From NCBI RefSeq assembly GCF_014199525.1, contig NZ_JACHNU010000002.1, positions 42,055 to 106,054 of the forward strand: a stretch of 64,000 bases of DNA, written 5' to 3'. Below the pieces are notes generated by a model. The model made no database searches. It was not told where the DNA came from and worked only from the letters and a program-made list of their open reading frames with translations. Origin of the DNA: Conexibacter arvalis. Its GTDB lineage: Bacteria > Actinomycetota > Thermoleophilia > Solirubrobacterales > Solirubrobacteraceae. The position numbers were made by a program, and so were the translations under genes. This document shows positions 50,496-58,710 of this stretch, one piece after another. Within the stretch, counting starts at the first letter, position 1; the number at the start of each line of letters is the position of its first letter.

Positions 50496-50579
50496 GCGGG
50501 CCGTGGGCGCTGCCGGCCGCCGACCTGCGCGCAGAGGCGCCGGCGTGAGCGCCCCGTGGACGCTGCCGGCGGCCGTCGA
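50474..50579 (+). repeat. 53-base tandem duplication at the HMG-CoA reductase/lyase junction
   Basis: The sequence around the reductase stop (GCGCCGGCGTGAGCG) recurs 53 bases later at the lyase start. The first copy opens an 18-codon frame at GTG 50492 (VSGPWALPAADLRAEAPA) whose TGA overlaps the true lyase GTG at 50545. The ancestral GTGA overlap of the two genes has thus been duplicated, leaving a leader peptide frame that can still couple translation. Confidence 0.75.
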
Positions 50580-51432
50580 GCTGCGCGACGTCGGGCCGCG
50601 CGACGGGCTGCAGGTCCACCGGCCGCTGCCGCTCGAGCAGCGGGCGCGGCTGGTGCGGGCGCTGGCTGCGGCCGGGCTGAAGCGGATCGAGGTCGGCGCC
50701 TTCGTCTCGCCGAGAGCGGTCCCGGCGATGGCCGGCAGCGGCGAGCTGCTGGAGCTGCTGGGGCCGCTGCCCGGCGTCACGCGCGCGGCGCTCGTTCCCA
50801 ACGCGCGCGGCGCCCGCGACGCGCTCGCGGCCGGCGCCGACGAGCTGACGGTGACCGTCTCGGCGTCGGAGGGCTACAGCCGCAGCAACACGAACATGTC
50901 TCGCGCCGAGGCGCTCGCGCAGGTGGAGGCGATCGGCGCGCTCGCGGGCGATGCCGGCGTGCCGGTCGACGTCGTCATCTCCTGCGCCTTCGGCTGCCCG
51001 TACGAGGGCGACGTCGCGCCGGCGGAGGTGGCCCGGATCGCCGCCGCCGCGCGCGCCGCCGGCGCCGCGCGGATCACCTGCGCCGACACGACCGGGCTGG
51101 CGACGCCGCCGCGGGTCGCCGCGCTCGTCGGCAAGCTGGGCGCGGAGATCGGCCTCCACTTCCACGAGACGCGCGCGACCGGCCTCGTCAACGCGTGGGC
51201 CGGCCTGACGCTCGGCGTGGCGCGCTTCGACAGCTCCGTCGGCGGCCTCGGCGGCTCCCCGTTCGCGCCCGGCTCGGCCGGCAACGTCGCGACCGAGGCG
51301 CTCGTGCATCTATTCGAGGCGGCCGGCGTCGCGACCGGCGTCGACCTCCCCGCCCTCCTCGACGCCTCGCGGATGCTCGCCGAGCTGGTCGGCGAGCCCC
51401 CGACCCCCCTCGCCCGCCACGGCGGAGGCTGA
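50545..51432 (+). CDS. HMG-CoA lyase-like DRE-TIM protein with Ser in place of the catalytic Cys
   Basis: 295 residues, HMGL-like family. Canonical HMG-CoA lyase splits HMG-CoA to acetyl-CoA and acetoacetate. Metal and substrate residues are present: LRDVGPRDGLQ at the start, ISCAFGCPYEGDV, HFHETRATGLVNAWAGL with the two metal His, and the Asn of GSAGNVATE. In the flexible loop where lyases read GGLGGCPxxxGxxGN this protein reads GGLGGSPFAPGSAGN, with Ser238 (codon TCC) at the catalytic Cys position. It may be weak, act on a related 3-hydroxy-3-alkylglutaryl-CoA, or use another mechanism. GTG at 50545 is coupled to the duplicated junction. Last gene of the operon. Confidence 0.88.
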   Translation: MSAPWTLPAAVELRDVGPRDGLQVHRPLPLEQRARLVRALAAAGLKRIEVGAFVSPRAVPAMAGSGELLELLGPLPGVTRAALVPNARGARDALAAGADELTVTVSASEGYSRSNTNMSRAEALAQVEAIGALAGDAGVPVDVVISCAFGCPYEGDVAPAEVARIAAAARAAGAARITCADTTGLATPPRVAALVGKLGAEIGLHFHETRATGLVNAWAGLTLGVARFDSSVGGLGGSPFAPGSAGNVATEALVHLFEAAGVATGVDLPALLDASRMLAELVGEPPTPLARHGGG

Positions 51433-51674
51433 GCGCCCCGCCCCGCCCCGCCCCGCCCGGCGCAGCACGCCGCCGTGGGCTCGCGCCCCGCGCCTCGCGC
51501 GCCCGCGCCCCGCGCCGCGCCTCGCGCGCCCCGCGCCGCGCCTCGCGCGCCCCGCGCCTCGCGCGCCCGCGCCGCGCCCCGCGCCCCGCGCCCCGCGCCC
51601 CGCACCCCGCACCCCGCGCCCCGCGCCCCGCGCCCCGCGCCCCGCGCCCCGCGCCCCGCGCCCCGCGCCCCGCG
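51433..51674. repeat. GC-only tandem repeat tract
   Basis: About 240 bases almost entirely of C and G. It starts with repeats of CCCCG (51436-51460), then continues with many copies of GCCCCGC and GCGCCTCGC-like units (51485-51674) up to the start of the AraC-DinB gene. No gene; long open frames here on both strands (RGARGAG or PRAPRPA patterns) come from lack of A/T stop codons. Confidence 0.85.
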
Positions 51675-51689
51675 TGAGAGGATCGGCGC

Positions 51690-52835
51690 GTGGAGGATGC
51701 GAGACCCGATCGCCTGCGCGCGCTGCTCGACGCCGTGCTCGACGCGGTCGGGCGGCCGGCCGGCGGGGCGGCGGTGGCAGGGCGGGCGCACTTCAGCCGC
51801 TTCCACTTCGACCGGCTGGTGGCGGCCGGCGCCGGCGAGCCGCCCGCGACGCTGCGCCGCCGCGTGCTGCTGGAGCGGGCCGCGTGGCAGCTGCTCCAGG
51901 GGGCGACCGTCACCGACGCGGGGATCGACGCCGGCTACGGCTCGACCGAGGCCTTCTCGCGCGCCTTCGCGCGCCTCCACGGGATCGCGCCGAGCCGCTT
52001 CGCGAGCGCCCGCGGCGACTTCCGCGTCGCGGCGCCGAACGGGATCCACTTCCACCCGCCCGCCGGCCTGGTCGCCCACGCGCGCGACCGCAACCGCGAC
52101 TCCACCCGCGACCACGACCTCGGCTCCGCCGCCGACCGCGGCTCCACCCGCCACCACCACCTCGGCGACGACCACGAGCGCCACCACCACCTCGGCGACG
52201 ACCACGAGCGCGGCCGCTGCGACGACCGCCACCGCGGTCCCGACCGCGCCGGCGGCGTTCACGGCTCCCCGACCCGAGGCGCACCCGACGGCCTGACCGA
52301 CCGGATGCTCGAGCACGACCGCTGGCTGACCGGCCGCCTGATCGAGCGCGCGGCGCTGCTGACCGACGATCAGCTCGACCGCGAGCTGCGGCCGGGGCAC
52401 GTCGTGCTGAGCTTCGACGGCCCAGAGCCGAGCGCGCGGGCGATGCTCGACCGGCTCGTCTGGACCAAGGAGGTGTGGACGGCCGCGATCGGCGGGACGG
52501 CGCTGCCGCCGGCGGGCGACCGCACGATCGCCGCCCTCCGCACCCGCTTCGCGGCCGCCGGCGACGCCTTCGTCGCGCTGGCGCGGCGGATCGCCGAGCG
52601 CGGCCAGTGGGACGACCTGTTCGTCGACGCGCTCTGCGACCCGCCGCAGAGCTTCACCTTCGGCGGCGCCGTCGCGCACGTGCTGACGTTCAGCGCCCAT
52701 CGCCGCGAGGTGCTCGCCGGCGTGCTGGCCGAGCTCGACGGCCGCGAGCGCGAGCCCGGCTGCCCGCTCGAATGGGAGCGCGCCCGCGTCGCCCCCGCCC
52801 CGCGCGCCGCCGCCGAGCTGCGCGGCACGACCTGA
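51690..52835 (+). CDS. AraC-type helix-turn-helix fused to a DinB-like domain
   Basis: 381 residues. The N-terminal 110 residues are an AraC domain: AHFSRFHFDRLVAAGAGE, RRVLLERAAWQLLQ, VTDAGIDAGYGSTEAFSRAFARLHGIAPSRF. A long low-complexity linker (about 125-200) contains a repeated HHHLGDDHER and many Arg/Asp/His. The C-terminal part (TDRMLEHDRWLTGRLIERA, LDRLVWTKEVWTAAI, HVLTFSAHRREVLAGVL) is a DinB/YfiT four-helix domain with His residues in the metal-site pattern. GTG at 51690 follows GAGAGGATC. Such AraC-DinB fusions are known in actinobacteria; target unknown. The gene's end is copied downstream. Confidence 0.85.
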   Translation: MEDARPDRLRALLDAVLDAVGRPAGGAAVAGRAHFSRFHFDRLVAAGAGEPPATLRRRVLLERAAWQLLQGATVTDAGIDAGYGSTEAFSRAFARLHGIAPSRFASARGDFRVAAPNGIHFHPPAGLVAHARDRNRDSTRDHDLGSAADRGSTRHHHLGDDHERHHHLGDDHERGRCDDRHRGPDRAGGVHGSPTRGAPDGLTDRMLEHDRWLTGRLIERAALLTDDQLDRELRPGHVVLSFDGPEPSARAMLDRLVWTKEVWTAAIGGTALPPAGDRTIAALRTRFAAAGDAFVALARRIAERGQWDDLFVDALCDPPQSFTFGGAVAHVLTFSAHRREVLAGVLAELDGREREPGCPLEWERARVAPAPRAAAELRGTT

Positions 52836-53030
52836 CCACCCGCACCTCGCCCCGCGCCCGCGTCGCCCCCGCCCCGCACGCCGCCGCCGAGCTGCGCGGC
52901 ACGACCTGACCACCCGCACCTCGCCCCGCGCGCCCGTCGCCCCGCCTCGCACGCCGCCGCCGAGCTGCGCGGCGCGCCCTGACCGCCCGCACCTCGCACC
53001 GCGCCCGCGTCGCCCCGCGCCGCCTCGCTC
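52785..53030 (+). repeat. 73-74-base tandem repeat duplicating the gene end
   Basis: Units begin at about 52785, 52859 and 52933, with a partial fourth from about 53006; spacing is 74, 74 and 73 bases. Each holds the last codons of the AraC-DinB gene (APRAAAELRGTT or a variant) and its stop, so the 3' end is present three times. This occupies most of the 306 bases between that gene and the SnoaL-like gene; no other gene is seen there. Confidence 0.85.
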
Positions 53031-53141
53031 CACCGCCCACGAGAAGCGCAAATCCGATCAGGCGGCCGGCGGCGCGCCCGGCGACGATGCGGCGACGGTG
53101 CCGGCACGGGCCGGCGCGCATCCGATCGACGGAGGATCAGC

Positions 53142-53537
53142 ATGAGCGCAGCGACCGAGACGACGACGCCCGAGGCCGCCGTCCGGCGGTGGTGGGACAG
53201 CATGAGAGCCGGCGACCTCGCCGCGCTGGAGCAGCTGCTGCTCGACGACTACATCTCCAGCGGCGGCCCGGTCGCGCGCACGCTCGGGCGCGACGAGGTG
53301 CTGGCGCAGGCGCGCGAGTTCGTCGCCGCGGCGACGATCGAGTCGCACGCGCTCTCCGACTTCGCCGTGCGCCGCCACGGCGACGTCGCCGTCTGCGCCT
53401 ACGCGTGGAGCGAGTCCGGCACCCACGCCGGCCGTCCGTTCGCGCTCGACGGCCTCGCGACCGACGTGCTCGTCCGCGACCCCCGCGAGGGCCTCTGGCG
53501 CCACCAGGCCCACCACACCAGCATGGTCGCGACGTAG
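53142..53537 (+). CDS. SnoaL-like/NTF2-fold polyketide-cyclase-type protein
   Basis: 131 residues of the NTF2-like superfamily (DUF4440/SnoaL): [31 protein letters not shown], a [29 protein letters not shown] middle, and [20 protein letters not shown] through [14 protein letters not shown]. Such small cone-shaped domains act as isomerases, cyclases or binding proteins, so no specific function is assigned. Good GGAGG site before ATG at 53142. Confidence 0.82.
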   Translation: MSAATETTTPEAAVRRWWDSMRAGDLAALEQLLLDDYISSGGPVARTLGRDEVLAQAREFVAAATIESHALSDFAVRRHGDVAVCAYAWSESGTHAGRPFALDGLATDVLVRDPREGLWRHQAHHTSMVAT

Positions 53538-53547
53538 CGGGCGTCGG

Positions 53548-53609
53548 GGCGGTCCCCGGCGAGCGCCGCCCTGGATCGGCTCGGAGCTGCGACGCAGGTC
53601 CGCCCTGCG
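53548..53609. terminator. Two hairpins after the SnoaL-like gene
   Basis: GGGCGG at 53548-53553 with CCGCCC at 53567-53572, and CGCAGG at 53593-53598 with CCTGCG at 53604-53609. No T tract. Probably separates the SnoaL-like unit from icmF. Confidence 0.4.
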
Positions 53610-53660
53610 ACCTGCTGGCGATCGGCGCGCGGGAAATATGCGACACTCCTACTATCTTGA

Positions 53661-53675
53661 TCCCGACATTCGGGA
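53661..53675. promoter_or_regulatory. TCCCG-ACATT-CGGGA palindrome upstream of icmF
   Basis: Short inverted repeat within an A/T-richer stretch (53630-53690) that probably contains the icmF promoter. I saw no B12-box-type riboswitch here. Confidence 0.35.
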
Positions 53676-53707
53676 CTGCAGGAATTGAGCGTCCCAGGAG
53701 AGATGAC

Positions 53708-56700
53708 GTGACGATCCAGTCCAGCGTCGCCGACGCCGCCACCGACCAGCGCACCGACGCCCCGCCGCTGCGGTTCGTGACCGCCGCGTCGCTGTTCGAC
53801 GGCCATGACGCCGCGATCAACGTCATGCGCCGGCTGATCCAGGACAGCGGCGCCGAGGTCGTCCACCTCGGCCACAACCGCAGCGTCCGCGACGTCGTGC
53901 GCGCCGCGATCCAGGAGGACGCCGACGGGATCGCGATCAGCTCCTACCAGGGCGGCCACACCGAGTACTTCACGTACGCCGTCGACATGCTCGCCGAGCT
54001 CGGGGCCGAGCACATCCGCGTCTTCGGCGGCGGCGGCGGCACGATCACGCCGCAGGAGATCGCCGACCTGCAGGAGCACGGCGTCGAGCGGATCTACCAC
54101 CCCAACGACGGGATGGCGCTCGGGCTGACCGGCATGATCGGCGACCTGATCGAGCGCGCGCAGGCGCAGCGGGTCGCCTCCGAGCCGCCCGCGGATCCGT
54201 CCGCGCGCGACGACCTCTCGATCGCCCGCATGCTCTCCGCGCTGGAGGACGAGGTCTTCGACACCGCCGCGCTCGACCAGCTGCGCGCGGCGTGGCGCGA
54301 CGGCGGCGCCGGCGTGCCGGTGCTCGGCATCACCGGCACCGGCGGCGCCGGCAAGAGCACCGTCACCGACGAGCTGCTCGCCCGTTTCATGCGTTCCTTC
54401 CCGGAGCTGCGGGTCGCGGTGCTGGCGGTCGACCCGACGCGCCGCCGCACCGGCGGCGCGCTGCTCGGCGACCGCATCCGCATGAACAGCCTGCGCAACG
54501 AGCGGATCTTCATGCGCTCGTTCGCGACCCGCCGCAGCCACCGCGCCACCAGCGCGATACTCGAGGACGCCGTCGCCTACCTGCGCGCCTCGGGCTTCGA
54601 CCTCGTGATCGTCGAGACGGCCGGGATCGGCCAGAGCGACTCGGAGATCGTCGACCTCGTCGACGTCGCGATGTACGTGATGACGAGCGAGTTCGGCGCG
54701 GCGTCGCAGCTGGAGAAGATCGACATGCTCGATCTCGCCGACCTCGTCGCGATCAACAAGTTCGACAAGCGCGGCGCCAAGGACGCGCTGCGCGACGTGC
54801 GCAAGCAGTGGCGCCGCAACCGCGTCGCCTTCGAGGCGACCGACGACGAGACGCCGGTCTACCCGACGATCGCCAGCCAGTTCAACGACCCCGGCGTCAG
54901 CTGGCTGTTCGTCAACCTCTGCAGAGCGCTCGGCGCCGCCGACGGCGTCGACCCCGAGCGCTGGGACCCGCGGCTGGAGCTGGCGAGCAGGGAGCCGCTC
55001 GGCAACCAGCTGATCCCCGGCAGCCGCGTCCGCTACCTCGCCGAGATCGCCGAGCAGGGCCGCGCGGTCAACGCCGAGATCGAGCGCCTCGCCGGCCAGG
55101 CCGCCGAGGCCCAGCACCTCTACGCGGCGCTGAGAGCGCTGCACGACCCGGCGCTGCCGGCGCCGCTCGAGCCCTACCCGGCCGCCGCGCTCGACGCCGC
55201 GGCCGAGGGCGACGATCCCGCCGCCGCGCTGCGCGAGCGCTACAACGCGACGGTCGCCGACCTCGGCGCCGAGGCGGTCGGGCTGCTGCGCGGCTGGGAC
55301 CAGATGGTCGAGCGGATCACCGCCGACACCTACTCCTACACCGTCCGCGGCCGCGAGATCACCGGCGACAACTACCGCGAATCGCTCTCCGGCCAGAAGA
55401 TCCCGAAGATCGCGCCGCCGCGCCTCGACGGCTGGGGCGACCGGCTGCGCTTCCTGATGAAGGAGAACCTGCCGGGCCACTACCCGTACACCGGCGGCGT
55501 CTTCCCCTACCGCCGCGCCGGCGAGGACCCGACCCGCATGTTCGCCGGCGAGGGCACGCCGGAGCGCACCAACCGCCGCTTCCACTACCTCTCCGAGGGC
55601 CAGCCGGCGGCCCGCCTCTCGACCGCCTTCGACTCGGTCACGCTCTACGGCGAGGACCCGGCCGAGCGTCCCGACATCTACGGCAAGGTCGGCAACTCCG
55701 GCGTCTCGATCGCGACCGTCGACGACGCGAAGAAGCTCTACTCGGGCTTCGACCTGTGCGCGCCGACGACCTCGGTCTCGATGACGATCAACGGCCCGGC
55801 GCCGATAGTGCTCGCCTTCTTCCTCAACGCGGCGATCGACCAGCAGGTCGAGAAGCACCTCGACGCGACCGGCGGCTGGCCGGAGGCGGAGCAGAAGCTC
55901 GACGAGCTCTTCGCCGGCAAGGAGCGCCCCCGCTACAGCGGCGAGCTGCCGTCCGGCAGCGACGGCCTCGGCCTGCGCCTGCTCGGCGTCTCCGGCGACC
56001 AGGTCGTCGACCGCGACACCTACGAGCGGATCAAGGCCGAGACGCTGCGGACGGTGCGCGGCACGGTCCAGGCCGACATCCTCAAGGAGGACCAGGCCCA
56101 GAACACCTGCATCTTCTCGACCGAGTTCGCGCTGAAGATGATGGGCGACGTCCAGCAGTACTTCGTCGACCACGAGGTGCGCAACTTCTACAGCGTCTCG
56201 ATCAGCGGGTACCACATCGCCGAGGCCGGGGCCAACCCGATCTCCCAGCTCGCCTTCACGCTCGCGAACGGCTTCACGATCGTCGAGTACTACCTCGCGC
56301 GCGGGATGGCGATCGACGACTTCGCGCCGAACCTCAGCTTCTTCTTCTCCAACGGGATGGACCCGGAGTACGCGGTGATCGGCCGCGTCGCCCGGCGCAT
56401 CTGGGCGCGCGCGATGCGCGAGCGCTACGGCGCGAGCCCGCGCAGCCAGATGCTGAAGTACCACATCCAGACCTCGGGCCGGTCGCTTCACGCGCAGGAG
56501 ATGTCGTTCAACGACATCCGCACGACGCTGCAGGCGCTCTACGCGATCTTCGACAACACCAACTCGCTGCACACGAACGCCTACGACGAGGCGATCACGA
56601 CCCCGACGGAGGAGTCGGTGCGGCGGGCGGTCGCGATCCAGCTGATCATCAACCGCGAGCTGGGGCTGAACTTCACCGAGAACCCGTGGCAGGGCTCGTT

Positions 56701-57160
56701 CGCGATCGAGGAGCTGACCGACCTGGTCGAGGCGGCCGTCTACGAGGAGTTCGAGCGACTCTCCGAGCGCGGCGGCGTGCTCGGCGCGATGGACACGATG
56801 TACCAGCGCGGCAAGATCCAGGAGGAGTCGCTCTACTACGAGCGTCTGAAGCACGACGGCACGCTCCCGCTGATCGGCGTCAACACCTTCCTCCCGCGCG
56901 AGGGCGCCGGCGAGCTCGACGTCGAACCGGAGCTGGCCCGCTCGACCGAGGGCGAGAAGCAGGCCCAGATCGCCAACGTGCGCGCCTTCGAGCGCAACGC
57001 CGCCGACCGCCGCGAGGCCGCGCTCGCCCACCTGCGGGAGGTCGCGCTCGCGCGCGAGAACGTCTTCGACGCGCTGCTGGACGCGGTCAAGGTCGCCTCG
57101 CTCGGCCACATCTCCGCGACGCTCTACGAGGTCGGCGGCGAGTACCGCCGCAACATGTAG
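53708..57160 (+). CDS. icmF: Fused isobutyryl-CoA mutase IcmF
   Basis: 1150 residues: an adenosylcobalamin enzyme converting isobutyryl-CoA and n-butyryl-CoA, fused to its own G-protein chaperone. Order: N-terminal B12-binding domain (residues about 20-150) with [17 protein letters not shown], the His supplying the cobalt ligand, and [14 protein letters not shown]; MeaB-like GTPase (about 195-480) with P-loop [12 protein letters not shown] at about 207-218 and [15 protein letters not shown]; linker; mutase barrel (about 560-1150) with [26 protein letters not shown] and [26 protein letters not shown] at 53708 has an AGGAGAG site. Family members differ in preference (isobutyryl-, isovaleryl- or pivalyl-CoA); this cannot be decided here. 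Confidence 0.95.
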   Translation: MTIQSSVADAATDQRTDAPPLRFVTAASLFDGHDAAINVMRRLIQDSGAEVVHLGHNRSVRDVVRAAIQEDADGIAISSYQGGHTEYFTYAVDMLAELGAEHIRVFGGGGGTITPQEIADLQEHGVERIYHPNDGMALGLTGMIGDLIERAQAQRVASEPPADPSARDDLSIARMLSALEDEVFDTAALDQLRAAWRDGGAGVPVLGITGTGGAGKSTVTDELLARFMRSFPELRVAVLAVDPTRRRTGGALLGDRIRMNSLRNERIFMRSFATRRSHRATSAILEDAVAYLRASGFDLVIVETAGIGQSDSEIVDLVDVAMYVMTSEFGAASQLEKIDMLDLADLVAINKFDKRGAKDALRDVRKQWRRNRVAFEATDDETPVYPTIASQFNDPGVSWLFVNLCRALGAADGVDPERWDPRLELASREPLGNQLIPGSRVRYLAEIAEQGRAVNAEIERLAGQAAEAQHLYAALRALHDPALPAPLEPYPAAALDAAAEGDDPAAALRERYNATVADLGAEAVGLLRGWDQMVERITADTYSYTVRGREITGDNYRESLSGQKIPKIAPPRLDGWGDRLRFLMKENLPGHYPYTGGVFPYRRAGEDPTRMFAGEGTPERTNRRFHYLSEGQPAARLSTAFDSVTLYGEDPAERPDIYGKVGNSGVSIATVDDAKKLYSGFDLCAPTTSVSMTINGPAPIVLAFFLNAAIDQQVEKHLDATGGWPEAEQKLDELFAGKERPRYSGELPSGSDGLGLRLLGVSGDQVVDRDTYERIKAETLRTVRGTVQADILKEDQAQNTCIFSTEFALKMMGDVQQYFVDHEVRNFYSVSISGYHIAEAGANPISQLAFTLANGFTIVEYYLARGMAIDDFAPNLSFFFSNGMDPEYAVIGRVARRIWARAMRERYGASPRSQMLKYHIQTSGRSLHAQEMSFNDIRTTLQALYAIFDNTNSLHTNAYDEAITTPTEESVRRAVAIQLIINRELGLNFTENPWQGSFAIEELTDLVEAAVYEEFERLSERGGVLGAMDTMYQRGKIQEESLYYERLKHDGTLPLIGVNTFLPREGAGELDVEPELARSTEGEKQAQIANVRAFERNAADRREAALAHLREVALARENVFDALLDAVKVASLGHISATLYEVGGEYRRNM

Positions 57161-57191
57161 CTGGCGTGGCGGGCCCGCGCGAGCCGAAGAG

Positions 57192-57228
57192 CGCAGGGTT
57201 TCGGGTCTCACAGACCCAGAACCCTGCG
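57192..57228 (+). terminator. Long stem-loop after icmF
   Basis: CGCAGGGTT at 57192-57200 pairs with AACCCTGCG at 57220-57228, and GGGTCT at 57203-57208 pairs with AGACCC at 57212-57217, with a two-base internal mismatch and a three-base loop. No T tract; could be a terminator or attenuator for the following gene. Confidence 0.55.
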
Positions 57229-57240
57229 GAGTTCGGGGAG

Positions 57241-58020
57241 GTGCTGGTCGACGCGGCCGGGGTGCGGCACGCGCCGGCCGGGCCGGAGCCGCGGATCGTC
57301 TGCCTCGTGCCGAGCATCACCGAGCTGCTGTGCGACCTCGGGCTCGCGGAGCGGCTGGTCGGGCGGACCGGCTTCTGCATCCACCCGTGGGAGACGGTGC
57401 GGACGATCCCGAAGGTCGGCGGGACGAAGGACGTCAAGCTCGACGCCGTCCGCGCGCTCGCGCCGACGCACGCGATCGTCAACGTCGACGAGAACACGCG
57501 CGGGACGGCGGATGCGCTCGCCGCGTTCGTCCCCCACGTCGTCGTCACCCACCCCTGCGGCCCGCTCGACAACCTCCCGCTCTACCGGCTGCTCGGCGCG
57601 ATCTTCGACCGCGAGACCGAGGCCGAGGCGCTGTGCGCGGCGCTGCTGCGCGAGCACGACGCGCTCGCCGCGCGCGACTGGCCGGCGCGCGACGTGCTGT
57701 ACCTGATCTGGCGCGAGCCGTGGATGACGGTCGCGCCCGACACCTACATCGCGCGCACGCTCGCGCTCGTCGGCTGGCGGACCCTCCCCCGCCCCGCCGC
57801 CGACCGCTACCCCGAGGTCGCGCTCGCCGAGGTCGCCGGTGCCGTCGACCGCGTCCTGCTCAGCAGCGAGCCCTACCACTTCAAGGAGCGCCACATCGCG
57901 GAGGTCTCCGCAGTGCTCCCCGACGCGGCGGTCGAGCTGATCGACGGCGAGATGACCTCGTGGTACGGCTCGCGCGCGATCGCCGGGCTGCGCTACCTGG
58001 GCGAGCGGGCCGGCGGCTGA
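57241..58020 (+). CDS. BtuF-like cobalamin/metal-chelate-binding protein
   Basis: 259 residues of the helical-backbone chelatase-receptor family: RIVCLVPSITELLCDLGLAERLVGRTGFCIHP, then VKLDAVRALAPTHAIVNVDENTR, VVVTHPCGPLDNLPLYRLLG, YLIWREPWMTVAPDTYIARTLALVGW. No signal peptide is seen, and no permease or ATPase is next to it. It follows the B12-dependent icmF, so a cytoplasmic cobalamin handling role is plausible; many such orphan homologues are annotated cobalamin-binding protein. The start is uncertain: GTG 57241 is chosen because an upstream in-frame GTG at 57166 would translate the stem-loop. Confidence 0.78.
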   Translation: MLVDAAGVRHAPAGPEPRIVCLVPSITELLCDLGLAERLVGRTGFCIHPWETVRTIPKVGGTKDVKLDAVRALAPTHAIVNVDENTRGTADALAAFVPHVVVTHPCGPLDNLPLYRLLGAIFDRETEAEALCAALLREHDALAARDWPARDVLYLIWREPWMTVAPDTYIARTLALVGWRTLPRPAADRYPEVALAEVAGAVDRVLLSSEPYHFKERHIAEVSAVLPDAAVELIDGEMTSWYGSRAIAGLRYLGERAGG

Positions 58021-58086
58021 CCGGCGGCCGTTTCTCCCGTTCGCGGCGCGGGTAGCGGCTCGCCGATGACGCCGGTCGTGCACGGC

Positions 58087-58710
58087 ATGAGAATCGGGAT
58101 CATCGGCGCCGGGCACATCGGCGGGACGCTCGCGCGCGGGCTCGTCGCGGCCGGCCACGAGGTCGCGATCGCCAACTCGCGCGGACCCGAGACGCTGCGC
58201 GAGCTCGTGACCGAGATCGGTCCCGGCGTGCGCGCGCTCGACGCCGCGCAGGCGGCCGAGTTCGGCGAGCTGGCGATCGTCGCGATCCCGTTCGGGCGCT
58301 ATGCCGAGCTGCCGCCGGACGGTCTCGCCGGCAAGGTCGTGATCGACGCCAACAACTACTACCCCGAGCGCGACGGCCATGACGCCCGCCTCGACGACGA
58401 CCGCACGACCTCCAGCGAGCTGCTCGCCGCCCACCTCCCCCAATCGCAGGTCGTGAAGGCGTTCAACACGATCCGCTGGGACCACCTGCGCGACCGCGGC
58501 CGGCCGGCCGGCGACCCCGACCGGATCGGCATCCCGATCGCCGGCGACGACCAGGAGGCCAAGCGGGTCGTCACCGGCCTCGTCGACCAGCTCGGCTTCG
58601 ACGCCGTCGACGCCGGCTCGCTCGCCGACGGCCGCAGACAGCAGCCGGGCGCGCCGGTCTACGGCGCCGATCTCCGCACCGGCGAGCTGCGCGACCGGCT
58701 CGCGGCCTGA
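58087..58710 (+). CDS. F420-dependent NADP reductase-like oxidoreductase
   Basis: 207 residues with an N-terminal Rossmann fold MRIGIIGAGHIGGTLARGLVAAGHEVAIANSRGPETL (written from residue 1 in the order IGIIGAGHIGGTLARGL, HEVAIANSRGP), then GKVVIDANNYYPERDGHD, VKAFNTIRWDHLRDRG and IPIAGDDQEAKRVVTGLVDQLGFDAVDAGSL. This is the F420_oxidored/NADPH-dependent F420 reductase group; the substrate of this member is unknown. ATG at 58087 begins the Rossmann strand; ATG at 58066 is seven codons upstream. Its 3' end overlaps the convergent secreted-protein gene by 52 bases. Confidence 0.85.
   Translation: MRIGIIGAGHIGGTLARGLVAAGHEVAIANSRGPETLRELVTEIGPGVRALDAAQAAEFGELAIVAIPFGRYAELPPDGLAGKVVIDANNYYPERDGHDARLDDDRTTSSELLAAHLPQSQVVKAFNTIRWDHLRDRGRPAGDPDRIGIPIAGDDQEAKRVVTGLVDQLGFDAVDAGSLADGRRQQPGAPVYGADLRTGELRDRLAA

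Noticed and set aside
51433..51674. CRISPR-like array
   Set aside because: The repeat has no spacers and no unique sequence between units, and no cas gene is nearby; it is a simple GC repeat.
53538..53707. Adenosylcobalamin riboswitch before icmF
   Set aside because: No B12-box-like conserved sequence, and the leader is short with only small hairpins.
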